Shown here: piece after piece, positions 16,601 to 24,466 of the stretch
How positions within the stretch are numbered: the first letter of the stretch is position 1
Layout: every line of letters starts with the position of its first letter
Assembly: GCA_002361485.1 (NCBI GenBank)
Contig: DESZ01000005.1
Coordinates: 1-42,060, forward strand
Origin: Cyanobacteria bacterium UBA3301
Lineage (GTDB): Bacteria; Cyanobacteriota; Vampirovibrionia; Gastranaerophilales; Gastranaerophilaceae
DNA: 42,060 nt
Direction of reading: 5' to 3'
Translations under genes and position numbers: made by a program
Notes under the pieces: generated by a model
What the model was told of the DNA's origin: nothing
Seen by the model: the letters and a program-made list of their open reading frames with translations, nothing else
The model's database searches: none

Positions 16601-19476
16601 TCATGTAATTCAGCCAATTGAGCTTTAATTTCTGATAAATCAGCATTTGTTGCGTTATTTAATAAAATTTCTTTAATCGGAGCAAATTCTTCAACGAGTT
16701 TCTCAGCTTGTTGGTTTACTGCTGATGTCACATCAGTTGAAATGAGTGCTAATTCCTGTTTGAAATCGGCAAGTTTTGCTGAAGTATCTTCCAATGTGGA
16801 AACGAATTCTGTATGATCTTGAGCTGAAGTTTTTGCTTCTTCTATAAATTTTATTATTTCGGCAGTTTTAGCTTCTAACAAACTTGCATTATAACTGAAT
16901 TTATCTTGAAGTTTATTTCCGGATTCTCCTGTCAAAGCTTCAAAATTTTTACTTAATTCTTCAATTTTCTCTGAAACAAAATCATTTATAGCTGAAATTC
17001 TTTCATCAGCTTTTGCATCTTCAATTTGCTGCTTTCTGTATTCTGATTCTTTTAATTCCTGACCCAACTCCATAACCTGATCTTTTAGTTCATATAATTC
17101 ATCCATATATGAATTCAAATTATTATCATCAGAAATACTATTGCGTGTTGTATCTTCGAATTCGTCGATTTTGTTTAGTACCTGAAGAAATGCATTTTCA
17201 TTAAATTCTTTGCAGTTTAATATGTGAGTTTCTATATTGGTAATTTTTTCTGCCAATTCTTCTTTTACAGAAACGCAGGGCTGGTTATCCAAAATTTCGC
17301 GGATTTCTTTTGTATATTGTTCTATTGTACCTAATGTTGTATTATCTTCAGATTTATTTCTTTCTTTGTAATTTTCAACAACTTTGTTTTCAATAATATT
17401 TTTAATTTCTGTCATTTGATCTTCTAAGAATTTAGTATCAACAGGCAGATTAGATTTAATATATGAGGTAAGATCTCCCATACCTTCATCAATTTGGTCG
17501 GATGTTTTCTTTAGTTCTTCATTAGCTTTTAAGATTGAGGCAATATTATTTCCCAAATCATTAAATTTATCTTCAAGGAAATCTGTTACTTCTGAAAAAT
17601 CGAGATTACTTAATCTTTCATTTATATTGCTTTGGTTGTGTTTAATATCTGACAGGTTGTTCCCGACATCGTCATGTCCTGAACCGAGTTGAACAATGCA
17701 TCGTCTTATTTCGTTTACAAAAGAGCTAAAGTCCTCAACGGATGCAATGTGTGATACTTTAGATTCAATATCAGCCAAGCGCGATACTAAATTTACACTG
17801 TCGTCTTTTTGCATATTTTTTACCAACTTAGTAAGAACGTCTATTTTACTGCCAATGTCTGTAATGTTGTTCCCGACTTTCCCAATATCGCGGCTTTGGG
17901 ATAAATCTTCCAAATTCTTTACAATACCTTCAATTTGAGTATTTAAAACAGTCATATCGGATTGTTCGGTGTGTTTTTCCATCTGACGAACCATTTTTTC
18001 CGAATTTTCTTTAATGTTTGATTTTTCTAACCAATTTTCAATAGAATTGGTTTTGTCATATATACATGAAAATTCTTTTTCAAAATTTAATTTTGACAAA
18101 CTTGTTGCGATATCTTCCGATAAGTCCTGCTGACTTTCTTTAATTGCTTCAACTTTTTCTATGACGGCAGGAATTGACCCGATATTTTCCGCAATATATG
18201 CTGTTTTTGTTACTAATTCCTTCAAGACATTATTGTTATCAGATAATACAGTATCAATATCTTCTTTCGAAGGAATTTGTTTTAACATTTCGGAAATGTT
18301 GTCTTTTAGCTCCTGTATATTATCTTCTGAAGGTATATTTTCTATTGCATCTATAACTTTTGAATTTATATTTTCATTTAAATCCGTTACAATATTCTTG
18401 ATTGTATACAATTCATCTTTTATTGACGTTAAACGCGTAGTTACGTCAAAGACATCACCTTTAACATTTGCAGCGGAAATATTTTCCGTAAGATTTTCCA
18501 TTTTCTTGTATATAGATTTCAGTGAGTTTTCAATTATTTCAGCATCTGGTTTCTGCTCAATGTCATTTGTCATTTGTCCTAATGCATTTTTGATGTCTTG
18601 AGTGTTATTTAGCATATCTTCAGTCTGTTGAACAAGATCTGCTATGTCTTCTTTTGTCAAAACTTTTTTATTTAATTCTTCGGTGTCATCTTTTAATTCT
18701 TGAATGTCAGTTTTATTTGCAAGATTATTAACCGTATTTTCAACGTTGGAAGTCTTTTCTATAATTTCATCAATTATGCCTTTGGTGATTTTTAAATCTT
18801 CGCCTGTCGCAAGCTGAGCTAAAATACGTTCAAGAGCAATTTGTTTTTTGTCAAAATTTTGTAACTGCATGACGATACCGTTAATTGCGTTAAACATAAT
18901 GTCTATTTGACTTTTAACAGCTTCGTTTGTTTTTAGGGGGTCAAGTTTTATTAAGCCTGAAATTATTGTTTTTAAATTGGAATTAACGTCATCAATAGTA
19001 TGTTTATAGACATTATTAACGTTTTCAAAATCTTTTCTTAATAGGGAAATTGTTCTGAGGATATCTTCTTTGTCTGTTTTATTGTTGATTAAATCAGATA
19101 TTTTATTTTCTATTCCTGTTAAAACAGCTTTATTTTGTTTTGCTTCAACGGAAAAATTATTTACATTTTTGCTGAAAACATCAAATAATTCTTGAATTTC
19201 GGAATTCTTTATTTGGTCTCCTTGGAGTGTATAGACTGCTCGTAGAGCTTTTTCTATGTCGGAGAACTTATTTTGAGTCGTATTGTATTTATCTTCAACA
19301 GAAGTGGTTAATTCTTTGATATAAGTGCGCAGAAGGTCAATTGACGGTTTGTTGTCAGTAAAGTCTAATTTTGCATTTATTCTGCTTAATAAGCTGTCAA
19401 AGCTTTGAGCATTTGAATCACTGCTTCTTTTTAATTCTAGCAATATATCAATAATTTGTTCTTCATTTTGAGCCAT
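13648..19476 (-). CDS. Giant coiled-coil protein of unknown function (1942 aa)
   Basis: No enzymatic domain, signal peptide or membrane helix is visible. From residue 1 (MAQNEEQIIDILLELKRSS) to the end it is almost entirely heptad-like, rich in Leu, Ile, Asn, Asp, Glu, Lys and Ser, with recurring short NIE/NIS/DISEL segments resembling SMC-hinge-less coiled coils or structural filaments. Residues about 1104-1185 contain near-identical 42-residue tandem repeats. It probably acts in the cytoplasm as a scaffold, tether or filament. AAGGA precedes the ATG. It overlaps the GlcD-like gene downstream and is divergent from korDABC. If fully extended such a protein would span most of the cell. Function is unknown; that it is a real gene is supported by a 5.8-kb uninterrupted frame. 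Confidence 0.9.
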   Translation of the reverse strand: MAQNEEQIIDILLELKRSSDSNAQSFDSLLSRINAKLDFTDNKPSIDLLRTYIKELTTSVEDKYNTTQNKFSDIEKALRAVYTLQGDQIKNSEIQELFDVFSKNVNNFSVEAKQNKAVLTGIENKISDLINNKTDKEDILRTISLLRKDFENVNNVYKHTIDDVNSNLKTIISGLIKLDPLKTNEAVKSQIDIMFNAINGIVMQLQNFDKKQIALERILAQLATGEDLKITKGIIDEIIEKTSNVENTVNNLANKTDIQELKDDTEELNKKVLTKEDIADLVQQTEDMLNNTQDIKNALGQMTNDIEQKPDAEIIENSLKSIYKKMENLTENISAANVKGDVFDVTTRLTSIKDELYTIKNIVTDLNENINSKVIDAIENIPSEDNIQELKDNISEMLKQIPSKEDIDTVLSDNNNVLKELVTKTAYIAENIGSIPAVIEKVEAIKESQQDLSEDIATSLSKLNFEKEFSCIYDKTNSIENWLEKSNIKENSEKMVRQMEKHTEQSDMTVLNTQIEGIVKNLEDLSQSRDIGKVGNNITDIGSKIDVLTKLVKNMQKDDSVNLVSRLADIESKVSHIASVEDFSSFVNEIRRCIVQLGSGHDDVGNNLSDIKHNQSNINERLSNLDFSEVTDFLEDKFNDLGNNIASILKANEELKKTSDQIDEGMGDLTSYIKSNLPVDTKFLEDQMTEIKNIIENKVVENYKERNKSEDNTTLGTIEQYTKEIREILDNQPCVSVKEELAEKITNIETHILNCKEFNENAFLQVLNKIDEFEDTTRNSISDDNNLNSYMDELYELKDQVMELGQELKESEYRKQQIEDAKADERISAINDFVSEKIEELSKNFEALTGESGNKLQDKFSYNASLLEAKTAEIIKFIEEAKTSAQDHTEFVSTLEDTSAKLADFKQELALISTDVTSAVNQQAEKLVEEFAPIKEILLNNATNADLSEIKAQLAELHDELISEDELSGDTDKLNSLYTKVKEKLTESENNLKDFILSDTDSIILKLDSMKELVEKSISGFAPVTAAEIRQNNDFEEYIKEINDFKAEYGSKMDNVLELVNAAGLEHQNIASLIQDGIDKQQSFTDSINNALAKHGDVTELVEENTKVQQNIEKLVNDNFTAQQELTDIIKERIDTQGDVASLIKEGNSVQQNIEKLVNDNLTAQQELTDIIKERIDTQGDVASLVKETNSTSQNIEKLVQDNLDAQQDLSKLINDKFDKQSAISEIIQDNSQKTIEIEELVKNTIEKQDSINFQLTDEFSTQVEKLDQNHEELKSLLTVALNHDDIVVAIEGLREAFGEKLLKLHELSNSMNDNINNNSITNDINNIIDDLKDTFARYSVKIDKLSMKNTDIESVLETISNKIDDLLMVSSKAFDDSKENDSEPDFDFMQAFDLLQNDISELRNTIKKSVSVTPIPTNNDEKYDEDALAKLSAKVDVVMQSLDSNDTMLDSFGYRLEELINSLEANNGNSSKDIDKILNNTNKGWLSDIKNYLDDSNINSMLKAINEKLDIIATSDDSELLEDISYTLNDVDNNILPAVQNLSESDKKITSMLEVLNERINNVFSSDNSDKNTNINDIKKLILEQKDYISKLEPSQGIEAFKKCLDELSGEINELSSNANTGNEQLKNSLHDMKDSIMAAVVTIFEQVSFVEESEDIKDFVEERTNEINEKIENITKQIEQISVSDEVSDKIESLTKQLKQLTSEEENSYTYSMQDIETDLSKLRLALKEIQEGTSSDKNLTDELSQITSKIKEVAISVDSMSQDEIKELRSEISSLKEQTQFLIATSDKSYNALNSGLDDFGEIIQDNLTNKVDTVAKMLEKSEASDNVIKQALIYMGEWIDSTSVSINKIQENSEGIEAMRKAFDFKKLEKSFAKLDDIEEQFAQQDERIDRLERNLDKILSAIENLEDTGINRKIDKIEKQISKLSTNIEKLTSYVDD
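15922..16165 (-). repeat. 126-bp tandem repeat inside the giant coiled-coil gene
   Basis: The stretch beginning AAGTGAAGCGACATCTCCTT occurs at 15922 and again at 16048, exactly 126 bases (42 codons) apart. The two copies differ at only a few positions over about 108 bases and encode QQNIEKLVNDN-type units. A more diverged copy lies just before it (about 15796-15921). The in-frame unit suggests recent expansion by recombination. Confidence 0.85.
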
Positions 19477-19655
19477 GTCTATCCCAATCCTTAATAAAAA
19501 TATCCCTACATGCTAATTTTATCAGGAGTCGCGGTTTTAGTAAAATTATTTAATAATATTTATTACAAATGTTAAGCATAAAAATTTTTAAATGTCTTTT
19601 AAAAAGGTATTGGTGCTAAAATAATATTGTATAGTGTTATTAAGGAAGGGATAGT

Positions 19656-19871
19656 ATGAGTCATATTGTTATTGATGACAACAAATGCAAGGCATGTTAT
19701 TTATGCATAAACGAATGCCCGATGAAGTTGATTAAGGTCAGTGAAGCTAAAACGAATTCGTTGGGAAATAATATTGTTGAATTTTGTGATGAAGAGAACA
19801 AATGTTTAGGTTGTGCAATGTGCGCTACAAGATGTCCTGATTTAGCAATTGTTGAAGTTATAAAAGATTAG
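19656..19871 (+). CDS. korD: 2[4Fe-4S] ferredoxin subunit of 2-oxoacid:ferredoxin oxidoreductase
   Basis: A 71-residue delta subunit that passes electrons from the thiamine-diphosphate site to ferredoxin. The two cluster motifs are CKACYLCINECP (about 11-22) and CLGCAMCATRCP (about 50-61). A purine-rich AAGGAAGGG precedes the ATG. It is first in a tight operon with korA, korB and korC, 16 bases upstream of korA. Separate D-A-B-C genes are the common arrangement for the 2-oxoglutarate or branched-chain-type enzyme. Confidence 0.93.
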   Translation: MSHIVIDDNKCKACYLCINECPMKLIKVSEAKTNSLGNNIVEFCDEENKCLGCAMCATRCPDLAIVEVIKD

Positions 19872-19887
19872 TTGTAGAGGGAAAATA

Positions 19888-20952
19888 ATGACTACTGTTA
19901 TAGAAAATAAAAAAGTTTTGATGAAAGGGAATTATGCAATAGCAAATGCTGCAGTCATCGCCGGATGTCAATGTTATTTCGGGTATCCGATAACACCTCA
20001 AAGTGAAATCGGAGAATTTATGAGCGGAAAAATGCAAGAACTTGGCAGAGGTTATGTTTCAGCAGAAAGTGAGCTTGCAGCTATAAACATGACATTAGGA
20101 GCATGCTCAACAGGTGTAAAAGCTATGTCTTCATCGTCTTCTTGTGCTGTTTCGCTAATGCAGGAAGCATTATCTTATGCGTGTTCCGATGAGTTGCCGA
20201 TTGTATTGGTAAGTGTAATGCGCGGAGGACCTGGGTTAGGTAATATATATCCTTCTCAGGGTGATTATACTCAAGCAACAAGAGGCGGAGGAAACGGAGA
20301 TTACAGAATAATAGTCCTTGCGCCGTCAACAGTTCAAGAATGTGCGGATTTAACGTATAAAGCTTTTTATTTGGCTCATAAGTATAAAAATCCTACAATA
20401 TTGTTGGCAGATGGCTTGCTGGGGCAAATGATGGAACCTGTTGAGTTTAAACCTTATCCTTACCCTGAGGTTGATAATTCTGCTTGGGCATTGTCAGGTG
20501 CCAAGAATAGAGATGCAAGAATAATTCGTTCTTATGCACCGTTAGAGGAGCCTCAATGTGTATTCCTTGATAAATTGTTTGCAAAATATAAAACAATTGA
20601 AGAAAACGAGACAGAGTGGGAAGAAATAGGCGCTGATGATGCGGATGTATTGTTTGTAAGTTTCGGTTCTACTGCTCGTAATGTAAAAACTGCAGCAAAA
20701 CTGTTAAGACAAAAAGGTATAAAAGCAGGCTTCTTAAGACCGATAACTTTATTCCCGTTCCCGACAAATCGTATTCAAGAATTGTCGGGAAAAGTTAAAA
20801 AAGTTATTGTTGTCGAGGTAAATATGGGGCAAATGTTGTATGACGTAAAACTCGCAGTAAACGGTAATTGTCCTGTCGAATTTATAAACAGAGGAGTCGG
20901 CGCACCACCTTCTCCTGAAGAAATAGCTCAGAAAACGGAGGTGTTGTTATAA
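19888..20952 (+). CDS. korA: 2-oxoacid:ferredoxin oxidoreductase alpha subunit
   Basis: A 354-residue subunit of the complex that oxidatively decarboxylates a 2-oxoacid to acyl-CoA and reduces ferredoxin. Family hallmarks are GCQCYFGYPITPQSEIGEFM near the N-terminus, VSAESELAAINM, the VSVMRGGPGLGN loop, and a C-terminal transketolase-like domain ending INRGVGAPPSPEEI. The gamma domain is encoded separately. GTAGAGGG precedes the ATG. Its stop overlaps the korB start by one base (TAATG). 2-oxoglutarate is the likeliest substrate from the subunit organisation, but other 2-oxoacids are not excluded. Confidence 0.92.
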   Translation: MTTVIENKKVLMKGNYAIANAAVIAGCQCYFGYPITPQSEIGEFMSGKMQELGRGYVSAESELAAINMTLGACSTGVKAMSSSSSCAVSLMQEALSYACSDELPIVLVSVMRGGPGLGNIYPSQGDYTQATRGGGNGDYRIIVLAPSTVQECADLTYKAFYLAHKYKNPTILLADGLLGQMMEPVEFKPYPYPEVDNSAWALSGAKNRDARIIRSYAPLEEPQCVFLDKLFAKYKTIEENETEWEEIGADDADVLFVSFGSTARNVKTAAKLLRQKGIKAGFLRPITLFPFPTNRIQELSGKVKKVIVVEVNMGQMLYDVKLAVNGNCPVEFINRGVGAPPSPEEIAQKTEVLL

Positions 20953-21698
20953 TGGCTGTATTTAAAATTCCTGATTCAATAAAAAAAGATGCGAAATTTA
21001 CATTCTGTCCGGGTTGCGACCATGGTGTTGCTGTAAGACTTGTTGCAGAATGTCTTGATGAACTGGGGGTAAGAGAGAATACTATAGCTGCTTGTTCAAT
21101 CGGCTGTTCTGTTACAATATATGATTTCTTGAATGTAGATGCATTAGAAGCCCCTCATGGCAGAGCTTTGGCTGAAGCAACAGGCATTAAAAGAGCAAGA
21201 CCTGATAAGTTTGTTTTTACATACCAAGGTGATGGTGATTTTGCTTCTATCGGTTTGGCAGAGAGCATGCATGCCGCATTAAGGGGCGAAAAAATTTCTT
21301 CTATCTGCATAAATAATACGACTTATGGCATGACAGGCGGTCAACTCGGTCCAACTACATTATTAGGTCAAAAAACAACAACCTCGCCAACTGGCAGAAA
21401 TATTGAATATTACGGGTATCCGATTAAAATAGCAGAACATATTGCGCTTTGTGACGGTACAGCATATAGTGCAAGGGTATCATTGGATACTGTGGCAAAT
21501 ATAAGAAAAGCAAAACAGGCTATAAAAAAAGCCTTTGAAGTTCAACTGAAAGGCTTGGGTTTTGGATTCGTTGAAATTCTTTCTTCTTGTCCTACAAACT
21601 GGAGAATGACTCCTCAACAGGCTCATGAAAGAGTTCGTAATGAGATGATGCCTGTATTTAAACCGGGTGTTTATAAAGATATAACAGTAAATGAGTAA
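20952..21698 (+). CDS. korB: 2-oxoacid:ferredoxin oxidoreductase beta subunit
   Basis: A 248-residue thiamine-diphosphate-binding subunit. FCPGCDHG near residue 17 and the ThDP motif GDGDFASIGLAESMHAALRG ... NNTTYGMTGGQ (Gly-Asp-Gly to Asn-Asn) are clear. LSSCPTNWRMTPQQA near the C-terminus is typical of KorB. Translation is probably coupled to korA through the one-base overlap. korC begins 18 bases downstream after its own AAAAGGA. Confidence 0.94.
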   Translation: MAVFKIPDSIKKDAKFTFCPGCDHGVAVRLVAECLDELGVRENTIAACSIGCSVTIYDFLNVDALEAPHGRALAEATGIKRARPDKFVFTYQGDGDFASIGLAESMHAALRGEKISSICINNTTYGMTGGQLGPTTLLGQKTTTSPTGRNIEYYGYPIKIAEHIALCDGTAYSARVSLDTVANIRKAKQAIKKAFEVQLKGLGFGFVEILSSCPTNWRMTPQQAHERVRNEMMPVFKPGVYKDITVNE

Positions 21699-21716
21699 TA
21701 TAAAAAGGAAATAATT

Positions 21717-22265
21717 ATGGAAAAAGACTTTATAATTGCAGGATTTGGCGGTCAAGGAGTTTTGTTAGCAGGTGAAGTGCTGGCTAACGGCTTTATGATA
21801 GATAATAAAAATGTTACTTGGTATCCGTCTTACGGTGCGGAAATGCGAGGTGGAACAGTTAAATGTTCAATTGCAATGGCAGATGAAGAAGTAAGTTCTG
21901 TTCAAAAAAACAGTGCTGACATTGTAACCGTTTTAAATCAAGCCTCTTTTGATAAATATATCTCTTGGGTCAAAAAGGGCGGCTCTATTATTGTTAATTC
22001 ATCGTTAGCTGCCATAAAAAGAACTCGTGAGGATATTAATTATATCTTTGTTCCTATAACAAAATTAGCTCATGAAAAGCTTGGAAATATAAAAATGTCA
22101 AACATTTTAGCGCTTGGAGTTTTATCAAGAGTAAGTAAATTAATATCGCTTGAAACTCTCGAAAAGGCCTTAAATAACGTTATCCCTGAGCATCGCAAGA
22201 ATTTAATACCTTTAAACCTTAAAGCGTTAAAACTAGGCTATGAGTATGATTTATTGAGCGTGTAA
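21717..22265 (+). CDS. korC: 2-oxoacid:ferredoxin oxidoreductase gamma subunit
   Basis: A 182-residue gamma subunit, full length for the family. The glycine-rich start FIIAGFGGQGVLLAGEVLA, the SYGAEMRGGTVKCSIAMAD block and ADIVTVLNQASFDKY are hallmarks of this subunit, which contributes to the CoA/interface region of the complex. It is the last of the four kor genes and is followed within a few bases by a terminator-like hairpin. Confidence 0.94.
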   Translation: MEKDFIIAGFGGQGVLLAGEVLANGFMIDNKNVTWYPSYGAEMRGGTVKCSIAMADEEVSSVQKNSADIVTVLNQASFDKYISWVKKGGSIIVNSSLAAIKRTREDINYIFVPITKLAHEKLGNIKMSNILALGVLSRVSKLISLETLEKALNNVIPEHRKNLIPLNLKALKLGYEYDLLSV

Positions 22266-22266
22266 G

Positions 22267-22294
22267 TTAAAATCACCTAAAAAGTTGATTTTAA
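22267..22294 (+). terminator. Terminator-like hairpin after korC
   Basis: TTAAAATCA (22267-22275) and TGATTTTAA (22286-22294) form a 9-bp stem immediately after the korC stop, followed by AT-rich sequence with only a short T-run. It is an AT-only, fairly weak terminator. Confidence 0.5.
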
Positions 22295-22346
22295 ATTTGA
22301 ATAAACAGTATATCCTTTACATGTGAAAGGAAAGGTCTATTAAAAA

Positions 22347-22580
22347 GTGAAAGATAAACTAATTGCATCTATTCGTGAAAAGGAAATTCAACTTGCGAAA
22401 TTAAGAGAACATATCGATAAAAGTGATGTTTGTTCAGATTTATACAATAAAGTGTTAGTAGAAAAAGCTATATTAAAGAAACAACTGGATGATTTGCGCA
22501 ATAATACTTTGGTAAATCGTATAAAACACCTTTTACCCCGTCGCGGCGAAAAGCTTATTTGTGATTATTTTAAGAGTTAA
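22347..22580 (+). CDS. Small coiled-coil protein of unknown function (77 aa, GTG start)
   Basis: A GTG start is assigned because AAAGG (22331-22335) precedes it and no ATG is available in frame. The sequence is a charged, helix-favouring run (KDKLIASIREKEIQLAKLRE ... LVEKAILKKQLDDL) likely to form a short coiled coil, with a basic end (HLLPRRGEKLICDYFKS). There is no signal peptide. It lies between korC and rpsU on the same strand; rpsU has its own promoter starting 21 bases after this stop. Family not recognised. Confidence 0.6.
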   Translation: MKDKLIASIREKEIQLAKLREHIDKSDVCSDLYNKVLVEKAILKKQLDDLRNNTLVNRIKHLLPRRGEKLICDYFKS

Positions 22581-22600
22581 ATTCAAATTAAATGGCGCTC

Positions 22601-22629
22601 TTGAATTTTATTTTGGTTTGTTGTATAGT
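22601..22629 (+). promoter_or_regulatory. Sigma70-type promoter of rpsU
   Basis: TTGAAT (22601-22606), a spacer of exactly 17 bases, then TATAGT (22624-22629). Transcription would start near 22636, about 35 bases before the rpsU ATG. Confidence 0.7.
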
Positions 22630-22670
22630 ATTCAGGTACAATAAGCTATTTAAGGTGGTGAAAATATAAA

Positions 22671-22844
22671 ATGGCAGAAGTTAAAGTTGGCGAAAACGAA
22701 TCAATTGAAAGCGCTTTAAGACGTTTCAAAAAGAAAATACAAAAAGCAGGTATTCTTTCTGAAGTGAAAAAACGCGAAAGATATGAAAAGCCAAGTGTAA
22801 AAAGAAAACATAAATCTGAAGCTGCAAGAAAAAGAAAAGTTTAG
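22671..22844 (+). CDS. rpsU: 30S ribosomal protein S21
   Basis: A 57-codon gene encoding bS21, a small basic protein of the 30S subunit involved in initiation. The start MAEVKVGENESIESALRRF and the middle KKKIQKAGILSEVKKRERY, followed by KPSVKRKHKSEAARKRK, match the family. AAGGTGG (22652-22658) lies about 12 bases before the ATG. The gene has its own promoter and a strong terminator, forming a single-gene transcript. Confidence 0.96.
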   Translation: MAEVKVGENESIESALRRFKKKIQKAGILSEVKKRERYEKPSVKRKHKSEAARKRKV

Positions 22845-22852
22845 GATTTAAT

Positions 22853-22890
22853 AAAAAAAGAACGAACCATTTTAGGTTCGTTCTTTTTTT
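22853..22890. terminator. Bidirectional terminator between rpsU and the exbD genes
   Basis: Seven A's plus GAACGAACC (22853-22868) pair perfectly with GGTTCGTTC plus seven T's (22875-22890), loop ATTTTA. It serves rpsU on the plus strand and the Ton operon ending at 22906 on the minus strand. Confidence 0.95.
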
Positions 22891-22905
22891 TATAAGAATA
22901 AATAA

Positions 22906-23286
22906 CTAAATCTTATCAATCGAAATGGCTTTAACTCCTGCATATCTGGCTTTATCCATCAGCTTTACCAATGCGCCGTGTGTAGAGTCACTGTCTGTTT
23001 TTATGAGCATTCCGTCAGGGTAGTTTTTTATTTCCTGAGCTAAAATCGTTCCAAGCATATCAGGAGCAACCTCTTCATTATTAATAAAGTATTTGTCTGC
23101 CGCAGATACATAAACAGTAAGAATAAGCGGTTCTTTTTCTATTTTTTCAGCTTCTACATTTTCAGGCACGCTCAAACTTATACCTTGTTGGTCTAACAGC
23201 GGAGCAACTACCATCATTATAATAAGCAAAACAAGAAATATATCTGTTAATGGTGTTATATTTATTTCGTTAAACGTTTTTCTCAT
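22906..23286 (-). CDS. exbD: ExbD/TolR family energy-transducing protein (second copy)
   Basis: A 126-residue inner-membrane protein with one N-terminal helix and a periplasmic domain; it works with ExbB to use the proton gradient to drive TonB. It starts FNEINITPLTDIFLVLLIIM, whose membrane helix carries the essential Asp (LTDIF), then MVVAPLL. Its start overlaps the stop of the first ExbD gene by one base (TAATG). The two copies share an almost identical helix but have different periplasmic parts, so they may form a heterodimer. It is the last gene of the tonB-exbB-exbD-exbD operon. Confidence 0.93.
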   Translation of the reverse strand: MRKTFNEINITPLTDIFLVLLIIMMVVAPLLDQQGISLSVPENVEAEKIEKEPLILTVYVSAADKYFINNEEVAPDMLGTILAQEIKNYPDGMLIKTDSDSTHGALVKLMDKARYAGVKAISIDKI

Positions 23287-23765
23287 TATTCGTCCTCCGC
23301 GGGAATTTCAACCGGTTGTCTTTGAGCATTTTCCTTAAGCTCTCTTTGTTCTTTTTTATTTAACGGTTCTCCGGCTATAATAAGCTTTTTGTATTCTGCA
23401 TTTTGTGCAGCATCCATAATATCCATAATTTTTTCACTTTTAATATTTTTATCTGCCTTTACAACGACTTCTTGATTCTCAACTTCAGGAACTTTTGCTG
23501 CAATAAGTTTATCTGTCAAAGTTGCAGCATCAATAGGTGCGCCGTTTAAGTACATTGCACCGTCTTTCGTAACAGATACAGTAATTTTAGCTTCTTCAAT
23601 ATTTATTCCGTTATTGATTTCCGGAACTTCTACTGCCGTATCATTTGATTGAAACGACGGAGCAACTACCATCATTATAATTAACAGAACCAAAAATATA
23701 TCTGTTAAAGGTGTGATGTTTATTTCTGAAAAAATTTTGCCTTGTTTATCACCGCCAAATGCCAT
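23286..23765 (-). CDS. exbD: ExbD/TolR family energy-transducing protein (first copy)
   Basis: A 159-residue paralogue with the same helix (SEINITPLTDIFLVLLIIM) including the proton-relay Asp, a periplasmic ExbD domain, and a C-terminal acidic/charged extension of about 25 residues (KKEQRELKENAQRQPVEIPA) absent from the second copy. It begins 11 bases after exbB. The tandem arrangement and one-base overlap indicate a fixed stoichiometry. Confidence 0.93.
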   Translation of the reverse strand: MAFGGDKQGKIFSEINITPLTDIFLVLLIIMMVVAPSFQSNDTAVEVPEINNGINIEEAKITVSVTKDGAMYLNGAPIDAATLTDKLIAAKVPEVENQEVVVKADKNIKSEKIMDIMDAAQNAEYKKLIIAGEPLNKKEQRELKENAQRQPVEIPAEDE

Positions 23766-23776
23766 TTTTACACCTA

Positions 23777-24439
23777 CTATATGTTAACTCTTGATGATGC
23801 TGATGAATATTTTGTTTGCTGTTGTGCCGGACCTTCCGAATCAACGTAATTTAAGAATAGCAATTTAATTAAATTGAAGTCGTTTTCAAAGTGTTTAACA
23901 ACAGATTGGAACAAGTTGAAAAATATTACAGCAACAATAGCAACACCTAAACCAAAAGCCGTTGCAATCAACGCAGAACCGATACCTGATGCAACAGTTG
24001 CAGCTTGGTTTCCGGCATCTGCCAAAATATTAAATGTTAAAAGAATACGAACAACCGTACCGAACAACCCTAAGAATGGTGCAACACCACCAATAGTACC
24101 AAGAATTGTTAAATGTGATTCAAGTTTTCTTGTTGCAAGAGTTGAAGATATATCAAAAGAACGTGAAAACCCCTTTTTTTGCTCCGAAAATATTCTGACA
24201 GCTTCTTCAATAACTTCTCCGATAACACCGCCGCAATTCATTGCTGTATCTTGAGCAGCCCTTAAGTCATTATTATTTAATGCTCTGTCAAGTTCGCGCA
24301 TATAAACTGCGATATCTCTCTGGTTTCTTTTGTAGAATGACCATTTGCTGATAACAACCCCTACAACAAGTATTGAACAGATTAATATCGGCAATAATAC
24401 CGGCCAGTCCATTTTAATTGATTCGATTAGTAATTCCAT
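23777..24439 (-). CDS. exbB: MotA/TolQ/ExbB proton channel family protein
   Basis: A 220-residue inner-membrane channel subunit. It has an N-terminal helix (about 12-32), a cytoplasmic segment, then two C-terminal helices with the family core LTILGTIGGVAPFLGLFGTV and SGIGSALIATAFGLGVAIVAV. The lengths and positions match ExbB/TolQ. AGGA lies 8 bases upstream of the ATG. It sits 27 bases downstream of tonB and just before the two exbD genes, forming a complete energiser for outer-membrane transport or envelope integrity. No TonB-dependent receptor lies in this window. Confidence 0.94.
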   Translation of the reverse strand: MELLIESIKMDWPVLLPILICSILVVGVVISKWSFYKRNQRDIAVYMRELDRALNNNDLRAAQDTAMNCGGVIGEVIEEAVRIFSEQKKGFSRSFDISSTLATRKLESHLTILGTIGGVAPFLGLFGTVVRILLTFNILADAGNQAATVASGIGSALIATAFGLGVAIVAVIFFNLFQSVVKHFENDFNLIKLLFLNYVDSEGPAQQQTKYSSASSRVNI

Positions 24440-24466
24440 AATTTTATCCTCTTTCTTGTATTATTA

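Noticed and set aside
15218..18601. Several plus-strand frames opposite the giant coiled-coil gene
   Set aside because: Serine/phenylalanine-rich shadows produced by the Glu/Lys/Asn codons of the minus-strand frame.
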